Below are positions 33,895 to 44,407 of a stretch of DNA of 64,000 nt, piece after piece; within the stretch, counting starts at the first letter, position 1; the number at the start of each line of letters is the position of its first letter. The position numbers and the translations under genes were made by a program. The stretch covers positions 174,944,479 to 175,008,478 of the forward strand of contig JAIOJX010000032.1 in the NCBI GenBank assembly GCA_022376925.1. Direction: 5' to 3'. The notes beneath the pieces were generated by a model. That model was not told the DNA's origin, did no database searches, and worked only from the letters and a program-made list of their open reading frames with translations. This DNA comes from Tragulus kanchil. Lineage: Eukaryota; Chordata; Mammalia; Artiodactyla; Tragulidae.

Positions 33895-34320
33895 GACACA
33901 GCATAAACTTACTAGAATCAAACGGGTCCAAGATGGCAGACTAGACATTGGTCCTCAATCAGCAAGCTAATTAACACACCCAGAGGCACCATGACAGTTG
34001 TGCCCCTTCCCCCAAATAGTTGGAATAATCCTCCCACTCATTAACATATGAAATTACCAAGCCCATAAAAACTAAGCACGTCATATTTCAGAGCAACTAC
34101 TGTTGCCCTTTGCAATGGCCCACGCTCTGTCTGTGGAGTGTGCTTTTCTCTGAATCTGAATAAATCCAATTCTTACCTATCACTTTGTCTTTCACTGAAT
34201 TCTTTTCTGTGATGAGACACTAAGAACCTGAGTTCCAATAGGTCCTGAAACCAGGTATCATGGGTTTTGGCCAGGTGTGAGTCTTGACCATGTGGGTTCA
34301 AGTCCCAATCTGAGGAAAAT
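33895..34320 (+). mobile_element. Solo-LTR-like element (endogenous retrovirus LTR, uncertain)
   Basis: GGGTCCAAGATGGCAGACTA at 33925, GCTCTGTCTGTGGAGTGTGC at about 34124, a polyadenylation-signal-like GAATAAATCC at about 34158, and a following TATCACTTTGTCTTTCACTG resemble the R-U5 part of a ruminant ERV LTR. No internal retroviral gene lies beside it. The right part recurs at 35103-35441 through duplication L. Confidence 0.4.
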
Positions 34321-34999
34321 GGTTTCACTTTGATCCGCCATCTGCAAGCTGGGGAACCAGGAGAGCAGGACAGGAAACTCAGTTGGAGTCCAAAGGCCAG
34401 AGAAGCAGGAACATCAGGGTCTGAGGGCAGGAGAGGACAGATGTCTCAGCTCAGACCCAGAGCAAATCCTCCCTTCCTTCGGCTTTCTGTTCTACTCAGA
34501 CCCTCAGGGGATCGTGAGAGGCCTTTGCATAGTGGCACTGTGGGCATGGGACCATGAAAAGGCACACAATCCGTGGCCTCCTCACCTCCGAGCCCAGGCC
34601 CTGGCACTTAGCTGATGTTTCATCAATGTATGTCAGGATGGCATGAGGGAGAATCCGGCTAACAGATGGAGGTGGGAGTCTGACTGACGGAAATGCCACA
34701 GCCCGACAGTTCCGTTGTGTTTTCTGGAGACACTGGTCAGGACAGAAGGAAAGGGAGATGCCCAATGGCAGCCCCCAGTTGTCTTCTGGACACACGATGC
34801 GCACAGGGGAAGTGGCCAGTGTTCGTGGCATGGTGCCTGCCCGCCAGCCTGCAGCTGACTGGTGGCCTGAGGACCATAGGGGCATCCACAGGAGAGGGCA
34901 AACCAGGGCCGAGGAGAGCAAGGCTGTGATCAGGGATGCTGCCAGGCTATGTGTCCGAGCGTCACATGTGTCCTGCTGCAAAGTTGGAGGGCTATCTGC

Positions 35000-35098
35000 T
35001 TTATGGATGAGCTAATGGACTCAGCGAGGTTGACCGAATTACCCCAGGCCACACAGCTGGGCTGTGGCAGGGTGGATGAACCTCTGGGTCCTGGTTCT
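35000..35098 (-). mobile_element. MIR fragment
   Basis: Antisense MIR order: TATGGATGAGCTAATGGACT, CCGAATTACCCCAGGCCACA, CAGCTGGGC, GGGTGGATGAACCTCTGGGT. Second copy at 36121-36222 reads CCAGGTCACACAGCTGGGAT, nearer the MIR consensus. Confidence 0.65.
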
Positions 35099-36120
35099 CT
35101 CAAGAGGCACCATGACAGTTGTGCCCCTTCCCCCAAATAGTTGGAATAATCCTCCCACTCATTAACATATGAAATTACCAAGCCCATAAAAACTAAGCAC
35201 GTCATATTTCAGAGCAACTACTGTTGCCCTTTGCAATGGCCCACGCTCTGTCTGTGGAGTGTGCTTTTCTCTGAATCTGAATAAATCCAATTCTTACCTA
35301 TCACTTTGTCTTTCACTGAATTCTTTTCTGTGATGAGACACTAAGAACCTGAGTTCCAATAGGTCCTGAAACCAGGTATCATGGGTTTTGGCCAGGTGTG
35401 AGTCTTGACCATGTGGGTTCAAGTCCCAATCTGAGGAAAATGGTTTCACTTTGATCCGCCATCTGCAAGCTGGGGAACCAGGAGAGCAGGACAGGAAACT
35501 CAGTTGGAGTCCAAAGGCCAGAGAAGCAGGAACATCAGGGTCTGAGGGCAGGAGAGGACAGATGTCTCAGCTCAGACCCAGAGCAAATCCTCCCTTCCTT
35601 CGGCTTTCTGTTCTACTCAGACCCTCAGGGGATCGTGAGAGGCCTTTGCATAGTGGCACTGTGGGCATGGGACCATGAAAAGGCACACAATCCGTGGCCT
35701 CCTCACCTCCGAGCCCAGGCCCTGGCACTTAGCTGATGTTTCATCAATGTATGTCAGGATGGCATGAGGGAGAATCCGGCTAACAGATGGAGGTGGGAGT
35801 CTGACTGACGGAAATGCCACAGCCCGACAGTTCCGTTGTGTTTTCTGGAGACACTGGTCAGGACAGAAGGAAAGGGAGATGCCCAATGGCAGCCCCCAGT
35901 TGTCTTCTGGACACACGATGCGCACAGGGGAAGTGGCCAGTGTTCGTGGCATGGTGCCTGCCCGCCAGCCTGCAGCTGACTGGTGGCCTGAGGACCATAG
36001 GGGCATCCACAGGAGAGGGCAAACCAGGGCCGAGGAGAGCAAGGCTGTGATCAGGGGATGCTGCCAGGCTATGTGTCCGAGCCGTCACATGTGTCCTGCT
36101 GCAAAGTTGGAGGGCTATCT

Positions 36121-36222
36121 GCTTTATGGATGAGCTAATGGACTCAGAGAGGTTGACCGAATTACCCCAGGTCACACAGCTGGGATGTGGCAGGGTGGAT
36201 GAACCTCTGGGTCCTGGTTCTC
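36121..36222 (-). mobile_element. MIR fragment, duplicate with the better sequence
   Basis: Second copy of 35000-35098. Its GAGAGG and GGTCACACAG match the usual MIR core, while copy 1 has GCGAGG and GGCCACACAG. Copy 1 therefore looks like the erroneous one. Confidence 0.65.
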
Positions 36223-36227
36223 TCAAG

Positions 36228-36755
36228 CTTGTCTTGCTACCTCCCGTCAATCTATGAGAAGGCTTCCCGATGCCCCAAGGACAGGGCTTCCAGCCTCCAC
36301 ACCATTGCTCATGTGGTTCCCTCCCTGCCAGCCCTGTCCTGCTCTGGAGACCTGCTAAGGCGCCTTGGCCTCCCTGATCTGGCATCTCAGCTGGGAGCAC
36401 TCCTTGGTCACACATTGTTGTGGGAGCACGAGGTATACACCCCTTGCAGACTCCCCTGGGAACCCCACTGAGCACTCTCTGGGGCCAGGCTCTGTGATTC
36501 CAGCCTCTTTTGCCCTCAAGAGCACCCAGCACAGGGAGCCCTGTGATAACTTTAACAGTTAAGTTTGCACAAGGAGATCTGGGACCCAGAGGAGGGGCCT
36601 CGTTCACCCTTGACTGGTGAAGGACTTGCGGCCAGAGGCCAGGAGGGCTTCCTGCAGGAGGTGGTAACCGGGCCTGACCCTGAGGAGTGAGGAGGATGTT
36701 GAAACGGGGGTTGGGAGCTCTGTTGCATGTGGAATTATGGTGGTAGCTGTGCCCA
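36228..36755. other. Single-copy stretch without a recognised gene
   Basis: GC-rich unique sequence. About 36600-36700 has an old-repeat flavour (CCAGGAGGGCTTCCTGCAGG). The 249-residue minus-strand frame at 35858-36607 has no domain and passes through duplicated and MIR sequence. Confidence 0.4.
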
Positions 36756-36831
36756 GGGCCATGAGGGTCTCATTCAGTTGTGGAACTGAAGTTGAGTGGG
36801 ACTGAATCACTGCACATGGTGGCTGCAGCCA

Positions 36832-37379
36832 TGAAATTGAAAGACGCTTGCTCCTTCGAAAAAAAGCTACGACAAGCCTAGACAGCGTATTCAAAAGCAG
36901 AGACATCACTTTGTCAACAAAAGTCTATATAGTCAAAGCTATGGTTTTCCCAGCAGTCGTGTCCGGATGTGAGAGTTGGACCATAAAGAAGGCTGAGTGC
37001 AGAAGAATTGATGCCTTGAACTGTGGTGTTGGGGAAGACAACTGAGTCCCTTGGACTGCAAAGAGATCAAGTCAGTCAATGGTAAAGAAAATCAATCCTG
37101 CATATTCATTGGAAGGACTGATGCTGAAGCTGAAGCTCCAATACTTTGGCCACCTGATGCTAAAAGACAACTCATTGGAAAAATGCCTGATGTTGGAAAA
37201 AAATAGAAGGCAGAAGGAGAAGGGGACGATAGAGGACGAGATGGTTCGATGACATCACTGAGCCAATGGACATGGGTTTGAGCAGCTCCAGGAAATGGTG
37301 AAGGACAGGGAGGCCTGGCGTGCTGCAGTCCTTGGGGTCGTAGAGAGTTGGACACGACTGAGTAAATGAACTGGACTGA
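36832..37379 (+). mobile_element. BovB LINE 3' end
   Basis: Sense BovB end with degraded reverse-transcriptase coding sequence (AAGACGCTTGCTCCTTCG at 36840, GGATGTGAGAGTTGGACCAT at 36964), then the 3' tail GTTGGACACGACTGAGTAAA. Stops and shifts interrupt the frame. Confidence 0.9.
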
Positions 37380-37480
37380 AGCACTGGTATTTTAAAAAAG
37401 CTCACTGATTTGGGTGGGTTGAGAGACACTACCTTAAAAGTGAGGAGCGAGGCAGAGGACTTTATTTCAAGGCATGCGGG

Positions 37481-37691
37481 CATGCTAAGTCGCTTCAGTC
37501 GTGTCCAACTCTTTGGGAGCCTGTGGACTGTAGTCCGCCAGGCTCCCCTGTCCAAGGGATTCTCCAGGCAAGGACACTGGAGTGGATTGCCGTGCTCTCC
37601 TCCAGGGGATCTACCCAGGGATCAAACCCAGGTCTTTTGTGTCTCCCGCGTTGTCAGGCGGGTTCTTTGCCACTAGTGCCACCAGGGAAGC
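37481..37691 (-). mobile_element. Bov-tA SINE
   Basis: Antisense from GCTAAGTCGCTTCAGTCGTG to CCACCAGGGAAGC. Second copy at 38599-38809. Confidence 0.9.
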
Positions 37692-37949
37692 ACAGAGTCC
37701 AACTCAAAGCAGCACAGACCCTGGTTGCCCGCAGGCAAACAGGGTGGGGCCGCTGGAGGCGGAGGGTGGGAGGAGGGGGGGCCAGGCTGGGAAGGCTGTG
37801 GACTTGACCCCGAAGTGTTAGGTGGAGGGGGACACTGACCTTAGCCTGAGAGATGCTGAACACTGGAGCCTGGGGGCCATGAGGGTCTCATTCAGTTGTG
37901 GAACTGAAGTTGAGTGGGACTGAATCACTGCACATGGTGGCTGCAGCCA

Positions 37950-38497
37950 TGAAATTGAAAGACGCTTGCTCCTTCGAAAAAAAGCTACGACAAGCCTAGA
38001 CAGCGTATTCAAAAGCAGAGACATCACTTTGTCAACAAAAGTCTATATAGTCAAAGCTATGGTTTTCCCAGCAGTCGTGTCCGGATGTGAGAGTTGGACC
38101 ATAAAGAAGGCTGAGTGCAGAAGAATTGATGCCTTGAACTGTGGTGTTGGGGAAGACAACTGAGTCCCTTGGACTGCAAAGAGATCAAGTCAGTCAATGG
38201 TAAAGAAAATCAATCCTGCATATTCATTGGAAGGACTGATGCTGAAGCTGAAGCTCCAATACTTTGGCCACCTGATGCTAAAAGACAACTCATTGGAAAA
38301 ATGCCTGATGTTGGAAAAAAATAGAAGGCAGAAGGAGAAGGGGACGATAGAGGACGAGATGGTTCGATGACATCACTGAGCCAATGGACATGGGTTTGAG
38401 CAGCTCCAGGAAATGGTGAAGGACAGGGAGGCCTGGCGTGCTGCAGTCCTTGGGGTCGTAGAGAGTTGGACACGACTGAGTAAATGAACTGGACTGA
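37950..38497 (+). mobile_element. BovB 3' end, duplicate of 36832-37379
   Basis: Same sequence at an offset of 1118 bp. Confidence 0.9.
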
Positions 38498-38598
38498 AGC
38501 ACTGGTATTTTAAAAAAGCTCACTGATTTGGGTGGGTTGAGAGACACTACCTTAAAAGTGAGGAGCGAGGCAGAGGACTTTATTTCAAGGCATGCGGG

Positions 38599-38809
38599 CA
38601 TGCTAAGTCGCTTCAGTCGTGTCCAACTCTTTGGGAGCCTGTGGACTGTAGTCCGCCAGGCTCCCCTGTCCAAGGGATTCTCCAGGCAAGGACACTGGAG
38701 TGGATTGCCGTGCTCTCCTCCAGGGGATCTACCCAGGGATCAAACCCAGGTCTTTTGTGTCTCCCGCGTTGTCAGGCGGGTTCTTTGCCACTAGTGCCAC
38801 CAGGGAAGC
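38599..38809 (-). mobile_element. Bov-tA SINE, duplicate of 37481-37691
   Basis: Same sequence at an offset of 1118 bp. Confidence 0.9.
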
Positions 38810-38994
38810 ACAGAGTCCAACTCAAAGCAGCACAGACCCTGGTTGCCCCGCAGGCAAACAGGGTGGGGCCGCTGGAGGCGGAGGGTGGGAGGAGGAGGGG
38901 CCAGGCTGGGAAGGCTGTGGACTTGACCCCGAAGTGTTAGGTGGAGGGGGACACTGACCTTAGCCTGAGAGATGCTGAACACTGGAGCCTGGGG

Positions 38995-40475
38995 GGCCGG
39001 GGAGCCAGGAGCTAAGGGACAAGTCCAGGGTTCAGGCCTGAGCAGCCGGGAGGGGCGGGTGGAGCCGCCAGGAGGTCCTGGGGACAGAATGAACGGGGCT
39101 TGAACTCTCTTTGGCCCCCCACCATCGGGTGCATTTCTGGGCGCACCCTAAGGCCAAGGTTACCTGGGATTTCACTCCGGTTTGTATGTAAACTCAGTGC
39201 AGTATAATTGCGAGGGTTGGGCGGCATCCCGCCCGCCCCTCTCAGTTGCCCTGTCTCCAGAAACAGCCGCATCGGAAGCTGTGGCCATTTGATGTATCAT
39301 TAAATATACCTTCTCGCACTTGGCACATAAACCCTGCTAAAGTTTCACCTTTTAACAAAATAAATGACTCAATTAACAAGATGAAAAACAGCAGTGTGGT
39401 GGCAGGCCCACTTGGTGGCCCGGAAAAAAAAGCCTGGAGAAGAATTATCCCAGCTGGAAGTTAATGTGGGCAGAGGCCCTGTGCTCTGTGGGCAGCTGCT
39501 GACTGCCAGCCTGCCAGCCTGGGGTGGACGGGGCCTACTGACCGCTGCTGCAGCGGGGGTCATCCACATTCTGGGCCAGGGCCGGGAGGGGGCGGTGGGC
39601 TCCAGGGGAGCTCCCTGAGCGGAGCCAGGCGCTAAGGAGTCAGGCGGGGCTCAGTACGCGAGGGGAGTCGGTGTGTGTGCGCATACATATTGGCATGCTG
39701 GCTTTGGTGTGCCCCAGCACCGACGAAGTGGTCACACTTTAATGATGAGACACCCCCAGGCCGAGCTCTGAGCTAACTCTCTCTGTTTTATCTCTAAAGC
39801 TTGGAGGGTGACCGAAGAGGCATGACGCTGGGTTCTGGGCTCAGACTCTGTGTAACTTTGGAGCAACAGCTCACCCGTCTGCCCCGTATCCTCTGGTTGG
39901 ACCAGCACAGGCGTCTTGCTGGGGAAGCAAGGGCCTGTGAACAGGCCTACAGATCTGGCTGAGAAAATAAAACCGTGCATTTGTTTTCACTAACCTTGAA
40001 TGGAACCTCTCAGTTTGGAAGGGGCCGGCGAGAAGCCTGTAGCACCTGTGACTTTGTTGCCAACAGGAATCCCAGGCGTTTTCCTTTTCCACGGCCTTTG
40101 TTGCAGGCATCCTAAATGCCATCGACGCTCCTCGCTACCCTGAAATTATGGTGGTTATTAGGTCCTCTGGTCGGGCTTGTTATTTAATGCATTAATAAGG
40201 AAGCACAGGCAGGCCTAGATCACAAATCTGTTTTTAATACTTGATAATTTTCAAAATAATGGGCTTCCTTTGTTATCACCCATATTTTATTTTATACAGG
40301 TAGAACTGTATTCCTAGAGGGGGTGCCAGGCATCTGTAGCTTGTCAGGAGGATCCATGGCTAAGGTCCCCTGGGATTTCCATGGGCCCCTCACATGCCAA
40401 TGCCCTCTGAGAGCCAGGGCAGTCATCACAGCGGCAGGACTGTGGTTACAGCGTGCTGGGCGCCAGGGCCACTGT
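38995..40475. other. Single-copy repeat-poor block with candidate conserved islands
   Basis: About 1.5 kb with no interspersed repeat I recognise. Two AT-rich islands stand out in GC-rich surroundings: about 39280-39460 (TTGATGTATCATTAAATATA, AATGACTCAATTAACAAGAT) and about 40060-40270 (TGTTATTTAATGCATTAATA, TTTTTAATACTTGATAATTT). No coding frame with a domain. Confidence 0.4.
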
Positions 40476-40800
40476 TCTTTTATTTTAGTTGACGTATACT
40501 TGATTTACAACATTCTGTTAGTTGCAGGGGTGCCGCACAGTGATTCAGTTACATACATATATGTGTGTGAATATAATATATATTATTATAATATAATACA
40601 TGTGTATGAATATATATATATTATATTGTTTATATTTTATACAAAATAATCTTATATATTCTTTTTCTTTCTATTTATTCTTTTTCAGATTCTTTTCCCT
40701 TATAGATTATTATAGCCTATTGAATAGAGTTCCCTGTGCTGTCCAGTACGTCCTTGTTGCTTGGCTATTTTACACATAGCGGTGTGTGTATGTTAATTCC
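40476..40800 (-). mobile_element. L1 3' UTR, antisense
   Basis: TTAGTTGACGTATACTTGAT (about 40486), GTGATTCAGTTACATACATA, then an AT-rich run (40560-40630), and GAGTTCCCTGTGCTGTCCAG match the artiodactyl L1 3' end in antisense. Confidence 0.75.
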
Positions 40801-41320
40801 AGTCTCCAAAATTGTCCTTCCCCCAGTCATGTTTCCAACTGAGGTAAAATTGTGCATTTAAGATCTTCAAGGTCTTGAGTGTCCAGGCTGATGAATTTTG
40901 GTAAATGTGTGCATTCCTGTAAACAAGACTCCAATTTATGATGAGGCCATTGCTGTACTCCATAAAACCCCCTCTGGCCCCTTGTTGACTTACCCCCTCC
41001 TAGCCTGAGGTCACTGCTAATCTGTGCTTATTCACCATAGATGAGGTTTGCTTCTTCTAGAACTTCAGACTGATGGATTCATTCTGTTTGCTCTGCTGCC
41101 TCTCATTTCTTTCACTTCCCGCACCCCTGGAGGCGCACCCCTACTGTTTCAAGTATCTGTTCCTTTGTATGGTTGAACAGGATCCGTATAAATTGTATAT
41201 AGTCTTTGATGAGTTATTCTCCAGTTTCTTCATTCACTCGCTCACTGTTAAATATTTGAGTTGTATACATATATACCACTCTGTACATCCTTCCACCCCA
41301 TGGCTGCCTAGATCAGTAAA
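40801..41320 (-). mobile_element. L1M 3' region, antisense
   Basis: ATGAATTTTGGTAAATGTGT (40892), CCTAGCCTGAGGTCACTGCT (about 41000) and ACCATAGATGAGGTTTGCTT (about 41033) follow the antisense L1M 3' region, then diverge. Confidence 0.55.
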
Positions 41321-41514
41321 TAAAATCAAAATAACACTGTTGAAACCCTATGGAGGCGGAGACCCACTCTCCCAACCTGTGCCCACCTCACCCCATTCTT
41401 GTAATAGCATTTGTGTGTACTAATGCCCCAAAATTAAATGTTTAAACTGTTTAATTTTTGAAAGCACTTGCTATATACTTGCTCTGTATTATCATAAAGC
41501 ATTTTCAGGAAAAA

Positions 41515-41710
41515 AAATAGTGCATGAAAATCATTTGGGTATATACCAAGGAGCAGAATTGCTGGGTCAGGTGATAAATGTCTATTCATCTTAATAAGAA
41601 AGGGCTGAACTATTTTGCAAAATAGCTGTGCCATTTTGCATTCCCTCCAAGTGTGTGAAAGTTCCATTGTTTTCACAGTCTTGCCGATGTTTGGTATTGT
41701 TAGGCCTTGT
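41515..41710 (-). mobile_element. L1M fragment, antisense
   Basis: GGGTATATACCAAGGAGCAG (41538) then AATTGCTGGGTCAGG, and a TGCCATTTTGCATTCCCTCC segment (about 41629), continue the antisense L1M consensus order. Confidence 0.65.
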
Positions 41711-42183
41711 TTTACAGATGAGCAAACCAAGGCTGGCCCTTCAGGTAGCATGTGAGTAGGCAGTGAAAGAAGACACTGCATGTTCAGAGCTCGTGGGAGC
41801 ACAGCTGGGGAAGGTCACCCTCAGAGCTTGGAGGGAGCTCTTGAGCCGGTGCCCTTGAGCAAGCTACAGGAGGAGGGAGAGCTGAGCCGCAGTGACAAGC
41901 TGGGCGCTCGTCCCCGAACGAGCTGAGCGTGGAGCAGGTGTGGGAGGATGGAGGTGGGCTCCAGATGGTTCCAGGAAGAGCGCCTCGTCCTAGTGAAAAG
42001 GTGGGAGGATCCCGGGGCTGGGGAGGCTGGAAAATAGAGACAGACATCGGATTCCAAACATCAGCTTGACCTGAGCCCTCTTTAGTGCCAAGGGAGATGA
42101 GATAAGAATAATAAAGGAAGATTCCAGTTTGACTCCTTCTCAATGGGAGACAGCTCTGAGACTGGCTCACAGCTTTTTCTAAT

Positions 42184-42231
42184 GTGTATATGTGTGTGTG
42201 TGTGTATGTGCGTGCGTGCGTGTGTGTGTGT
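42184..42231. repeat. GT/GC-type microsatellite
   Basis: Alternating GT tract with a GC-rich core (GCGTGCGTGCGTG). The duplicate at 43269-43322 is longer by about six bases. Confidence 0.93.
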
Positions 42232-42252
42232 ATTTGTTTGTTTGTTTATATT

Positions 42253-42576
42253 TTGGCTGTGCTAGGTCTTTGTTTCTGTGCAGGCTTTTCCCAAGTTGTG
42301 GCAAGCTCAGAGAACTCTTTAGTTGCGGTGCTCAGGCTTCTCATTGCAGTGGCTTCTCTGTTACAGAGCTTGAACCCTAGGAATGCGGCCTCTGTAGTGG
42401 TGGCTCATGGACTCAGTAACTGCAGCTCAAGGGCTCTAGAACACAGTCTCTTTAGTTGGAGTGCATGGGTTTAGTTGCTCCCCATCATGTGGGATGGTCC
42501 TGGACCAGGGATTGAACCTGTGTCTCATGCAATGTGGTAGGCAGATTCTTTACCACTGAGTCACTAGGGGAAACCT
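42253..42576 (-). mobile_element. CHR-type SINE
   Basis: Antisense from TTGGCTGTGCTAGGTCTTTG to GAGTCACTAGGGGAAACC. The duplicate at 43344-43665 ends GAGTCACTAGGGAAGCC, closer to the usual SINE end. Confidence 0.75.
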
Positions 42577-42710
42577 TAGACCACAGCTTTTAAGGTAAAG
42601 TGACATTATATTTTATCCTTTATTTTTTAAATGAGTAGTACTCTTACAGCTGTTTATTTTCTGTGACTTCCAAAGAACTGTATCATCACGTGTATGTGAA
42701 AATGTTAGTT

Positions 42711-42835
42711 GGGAATTTCTCTGGTGGTCCGGTGGCTAAGACTCCAGGCTCCAATGCAGGGGACCTGGGTTCGATCCCTGGTCAGGGAGCTAGATCCTAC
42801 CTACTGCAGCTAAGACCCAGCATAAATAAATAAGT
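42711..42835 (+). mobile_element. Short tRNA-derived SINE head
   Basis: GGGAATTTCTCTGGTGGTCC head with an intact B-box-like GGTTCGATCCC near 42768, ending in an AAATAAATAAG tail. Three copies in the window (also about 43799-43924 and 44900-45025). A SINE, not a tRNA gene. Confidence 0.8.
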
Positions 42836-42854
42836 ATATACATATAAAGAAAGT

Positions 42855-43013
42855 GTTAGTTGCTCAGTCCTGTCTAGGCTCCTCTATCCATGGGATTCTC
42901 CAAGCCAGAATACTGGAGTGGGTTGTTATTTCCTTCTCCAGGAGATCATCCCAATCCAGGGACTAATCCAGGGCGAACCTGGGCTCTGCATCAGGCAGAT
43001 TCTTTGCCATCTG
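42855..43013 (-). mobile_element. Bov-tA SINE with a garbled 3' part
   Basis: Antisense Bov-tA, internally shortened (GTCCTGTCTAGGCTCCTCTA), then disordered after 42960 compared with its copies at 43945 and 45044. Confidence 0.75.
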
Positions 43014-43268
43014 AGGGAGCAGGTGTGGGAGGATGGAGGTGGGCTCCAGATGGTTCCAGGAAGAGCGCCTCGTCCTAGTGAAAAGGTGGGAGGATCCCGG
43101 GGCTGGGGAGGCTGGAAAATAGAGACAGACATCGGATTCCAAACATCAGCTTGACCTGAGCCCTCTTTAGTGCCAAGGGAGATGAGATAAGAATAATAAA
43201 GGAAGATTCCAGTTTGACTCCTTCTCAATGGGAGACAGCTCTGAGACTGGCTCACAGCTTTTTCTAAT

Positions 43269-43322
43269 GTGTATATGTGTGTGTGTGTGTATGTGCGTGC
43301 GTGCGTGTGTGTGTGTGTGTGT
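43269..43322. repeat. GT/GC-type microsatellite, duplicate
   Basis: Second copy of 42184-42231, longer in the last GT run. Confidence 0.93.
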
Positions 43323-43343
43323 ATTTGTTTGTTTGTTTATATT

Positions 43344-43665
43344 TTGGCTGTGCTAGGTCTTTGTTTCTGTGCAGGCTTTTCCCAAGTTGTGGCAAGCTCA
43401 GAGAACTCTTTAGTTGCGGTGCTCAGGCTTCTCATTGCAGTGGCTTCTCTGTTACAGAGCTTGAACCCTAGGAATGCGGCCTCTGTAGTGGTGGCTCATG
43501 GACTCAGTAACTGCAGCTCAAGGGCTCTAGAACACAGTCTCTTTAGTTGGAGTGCATGGGTTTAGTTGCTCCCCATCATGTGGGATGGTCCTGGACCAGG
43601 GATTGAACCTGTGTCTCATGCAATGTGGTAGGCAGATTCTTTACCACTGAGTCACTAGGGAAGCC
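43344..43665 (-). mobile_element. CHR-type SINE, duplicate of 42253-42576
   Basis: Same element about 1091 bp downstream (offset shifted by the longer GT tract). Confidence 0.75.
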
Positions 43666-43798
43666 TTAGACCACAGCTTTTAAGGTAAAGTGACATTATA
43701 TTTTATCCTTTATTTTTTAAATGAGTAGTACTCTTACAGCTGTTTATTTTCTGTGACTTCCAAAGAACTGTATCATCACGTGTATGTGAAAATGTTAG

Positions 43799-43924
43799 TT
43801 GGGAATTTCTCTGGTGGTCCGGTGGCTAAGACTCCAGGCTCCAATGCAGGGGACCTGGGTTCGATCCCTGGTCAGGGAGCTAGATCCTACCTACTGCAGC
43901 TAAGACCCAGCATAAATAAATAAG
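43799..43924 (+). mobile_element. Short tRNA-derived SINE head, second copy
   Basis: Copy of 42711-42835. It lies in the zone shared by duplications N and O. Confidence 0.8.
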
Positions 43925-43944
43925 TATATACATATAAAGAAAGT

Positions 43945-44114
43945 GTTAGTTGCTCAGTCCTGTCTAGGCTCCTCTATCCATGGGATTCTCCAAGCCAGAA
44001 TACTGGAGTGGGTTGTTATTTCCTTCTCCAGGAGATCATCCCAATCCAGGGACTGAACCTGGGTCTCCTGCATTGCAGGCAGATTCTTTGCCATCTGAGC
44101 CATAAGGGAAGTCC
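43945..44114 (-). mobile_element. Bov-tA SINE (shortened form)
   Basis: Antisense Bov-tA ending GAGCCATAAGGGAAGTCC. Identical copy at 45044-45213; the same internal shortening shows that they are one element. Confidence 0.85.
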
Positions 44115-44407
44115 ATATATTATAAATATATTTCAAAATCCTGAGTCTTTTATATCTTTTTCACAGACTATTTTTTGCACGAATATATCATATATTACTT
44201 ATATCTGATTTGCAATTGTTTAACAATGTTTTGCTGTAATTAATAACACCCCATGAAACATTCTTGTAGATAAGTCTTTTACTACTTTACCGATTCCTTA
44301 GGAGACATTTCTTGAGAGAGTAGGTAATCTGACTTTTCAGCATGTTGATACAGACTGGTAAATTCACTTCTGAAAGGGAAGGACCAAATTAGGCTTTCAT
44401 TAAGAGT

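Larger units (their letters stand above)
33982..36227. repeat. Adjacent direct duplication L (offset 1121 bp)
   Basis: Copy 1 is 33982-35102 and copy 2 is 35103 to about 36227. The first 900 bases look identical. The differences fall in the last 170 bases of copy 1: CAGGGATG/CAGGGGATG, GAGCGTCAC/GAGCCGTCAC, CAGCGAGG/CAGAGAGG, CAGGCCACAC/CAGGTCACAC, GGGCTGTGG/GGGATGTGG. Confidence 0.93.
36756..38994. repeat. Adjacent direct duplication M (offset 1118 bp)
   Basis: Copy 1 is 36756-37873 and copy 2 is 37874 to about 38994. The bulk is identical. Differences lie in the last 150 bases of copy 1 (TTGCCCGCAGG/TTGCCCCGCAGG and a G-run in place of GGAGGAGGGGCC near 37775). Confidence 0.93.
41932..44100. 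repeat. Adjacent direct duplication N (offset 1085 bp)
   Basis: Copy 1 is 41932-43016 and copy 2 is 43017 to about 44100. The end of copy 1 (42960-43013) is a garbled version of 44046-44100: an insertion near ACTAATCCAGGGCGAACC replaces ACTGAACC, and later bases are shuffled before ATTCTTTGCCATCTGAG agrees again. The GT tract is about six bases longer in copy 2. Confidence 0.9.

Noticed and set aside
35858..36607. 249-residue open frame on the minus strand
   Set aside because: It crosses duplicated sequence and a MIR element, shows no recognisable domain, and the same region in copy 1 is frame-shifted by single-base differences.
42768..42778. tRNA genes suggested by B-box-like GGTTCGATCCC motifs here and at many other sites
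   Set aside because: Each lies in the tRNA-derived head of a SINE (Bov-tA or CHR type). No cloverleaf with intact anticodon and acceptor stems is apparent.
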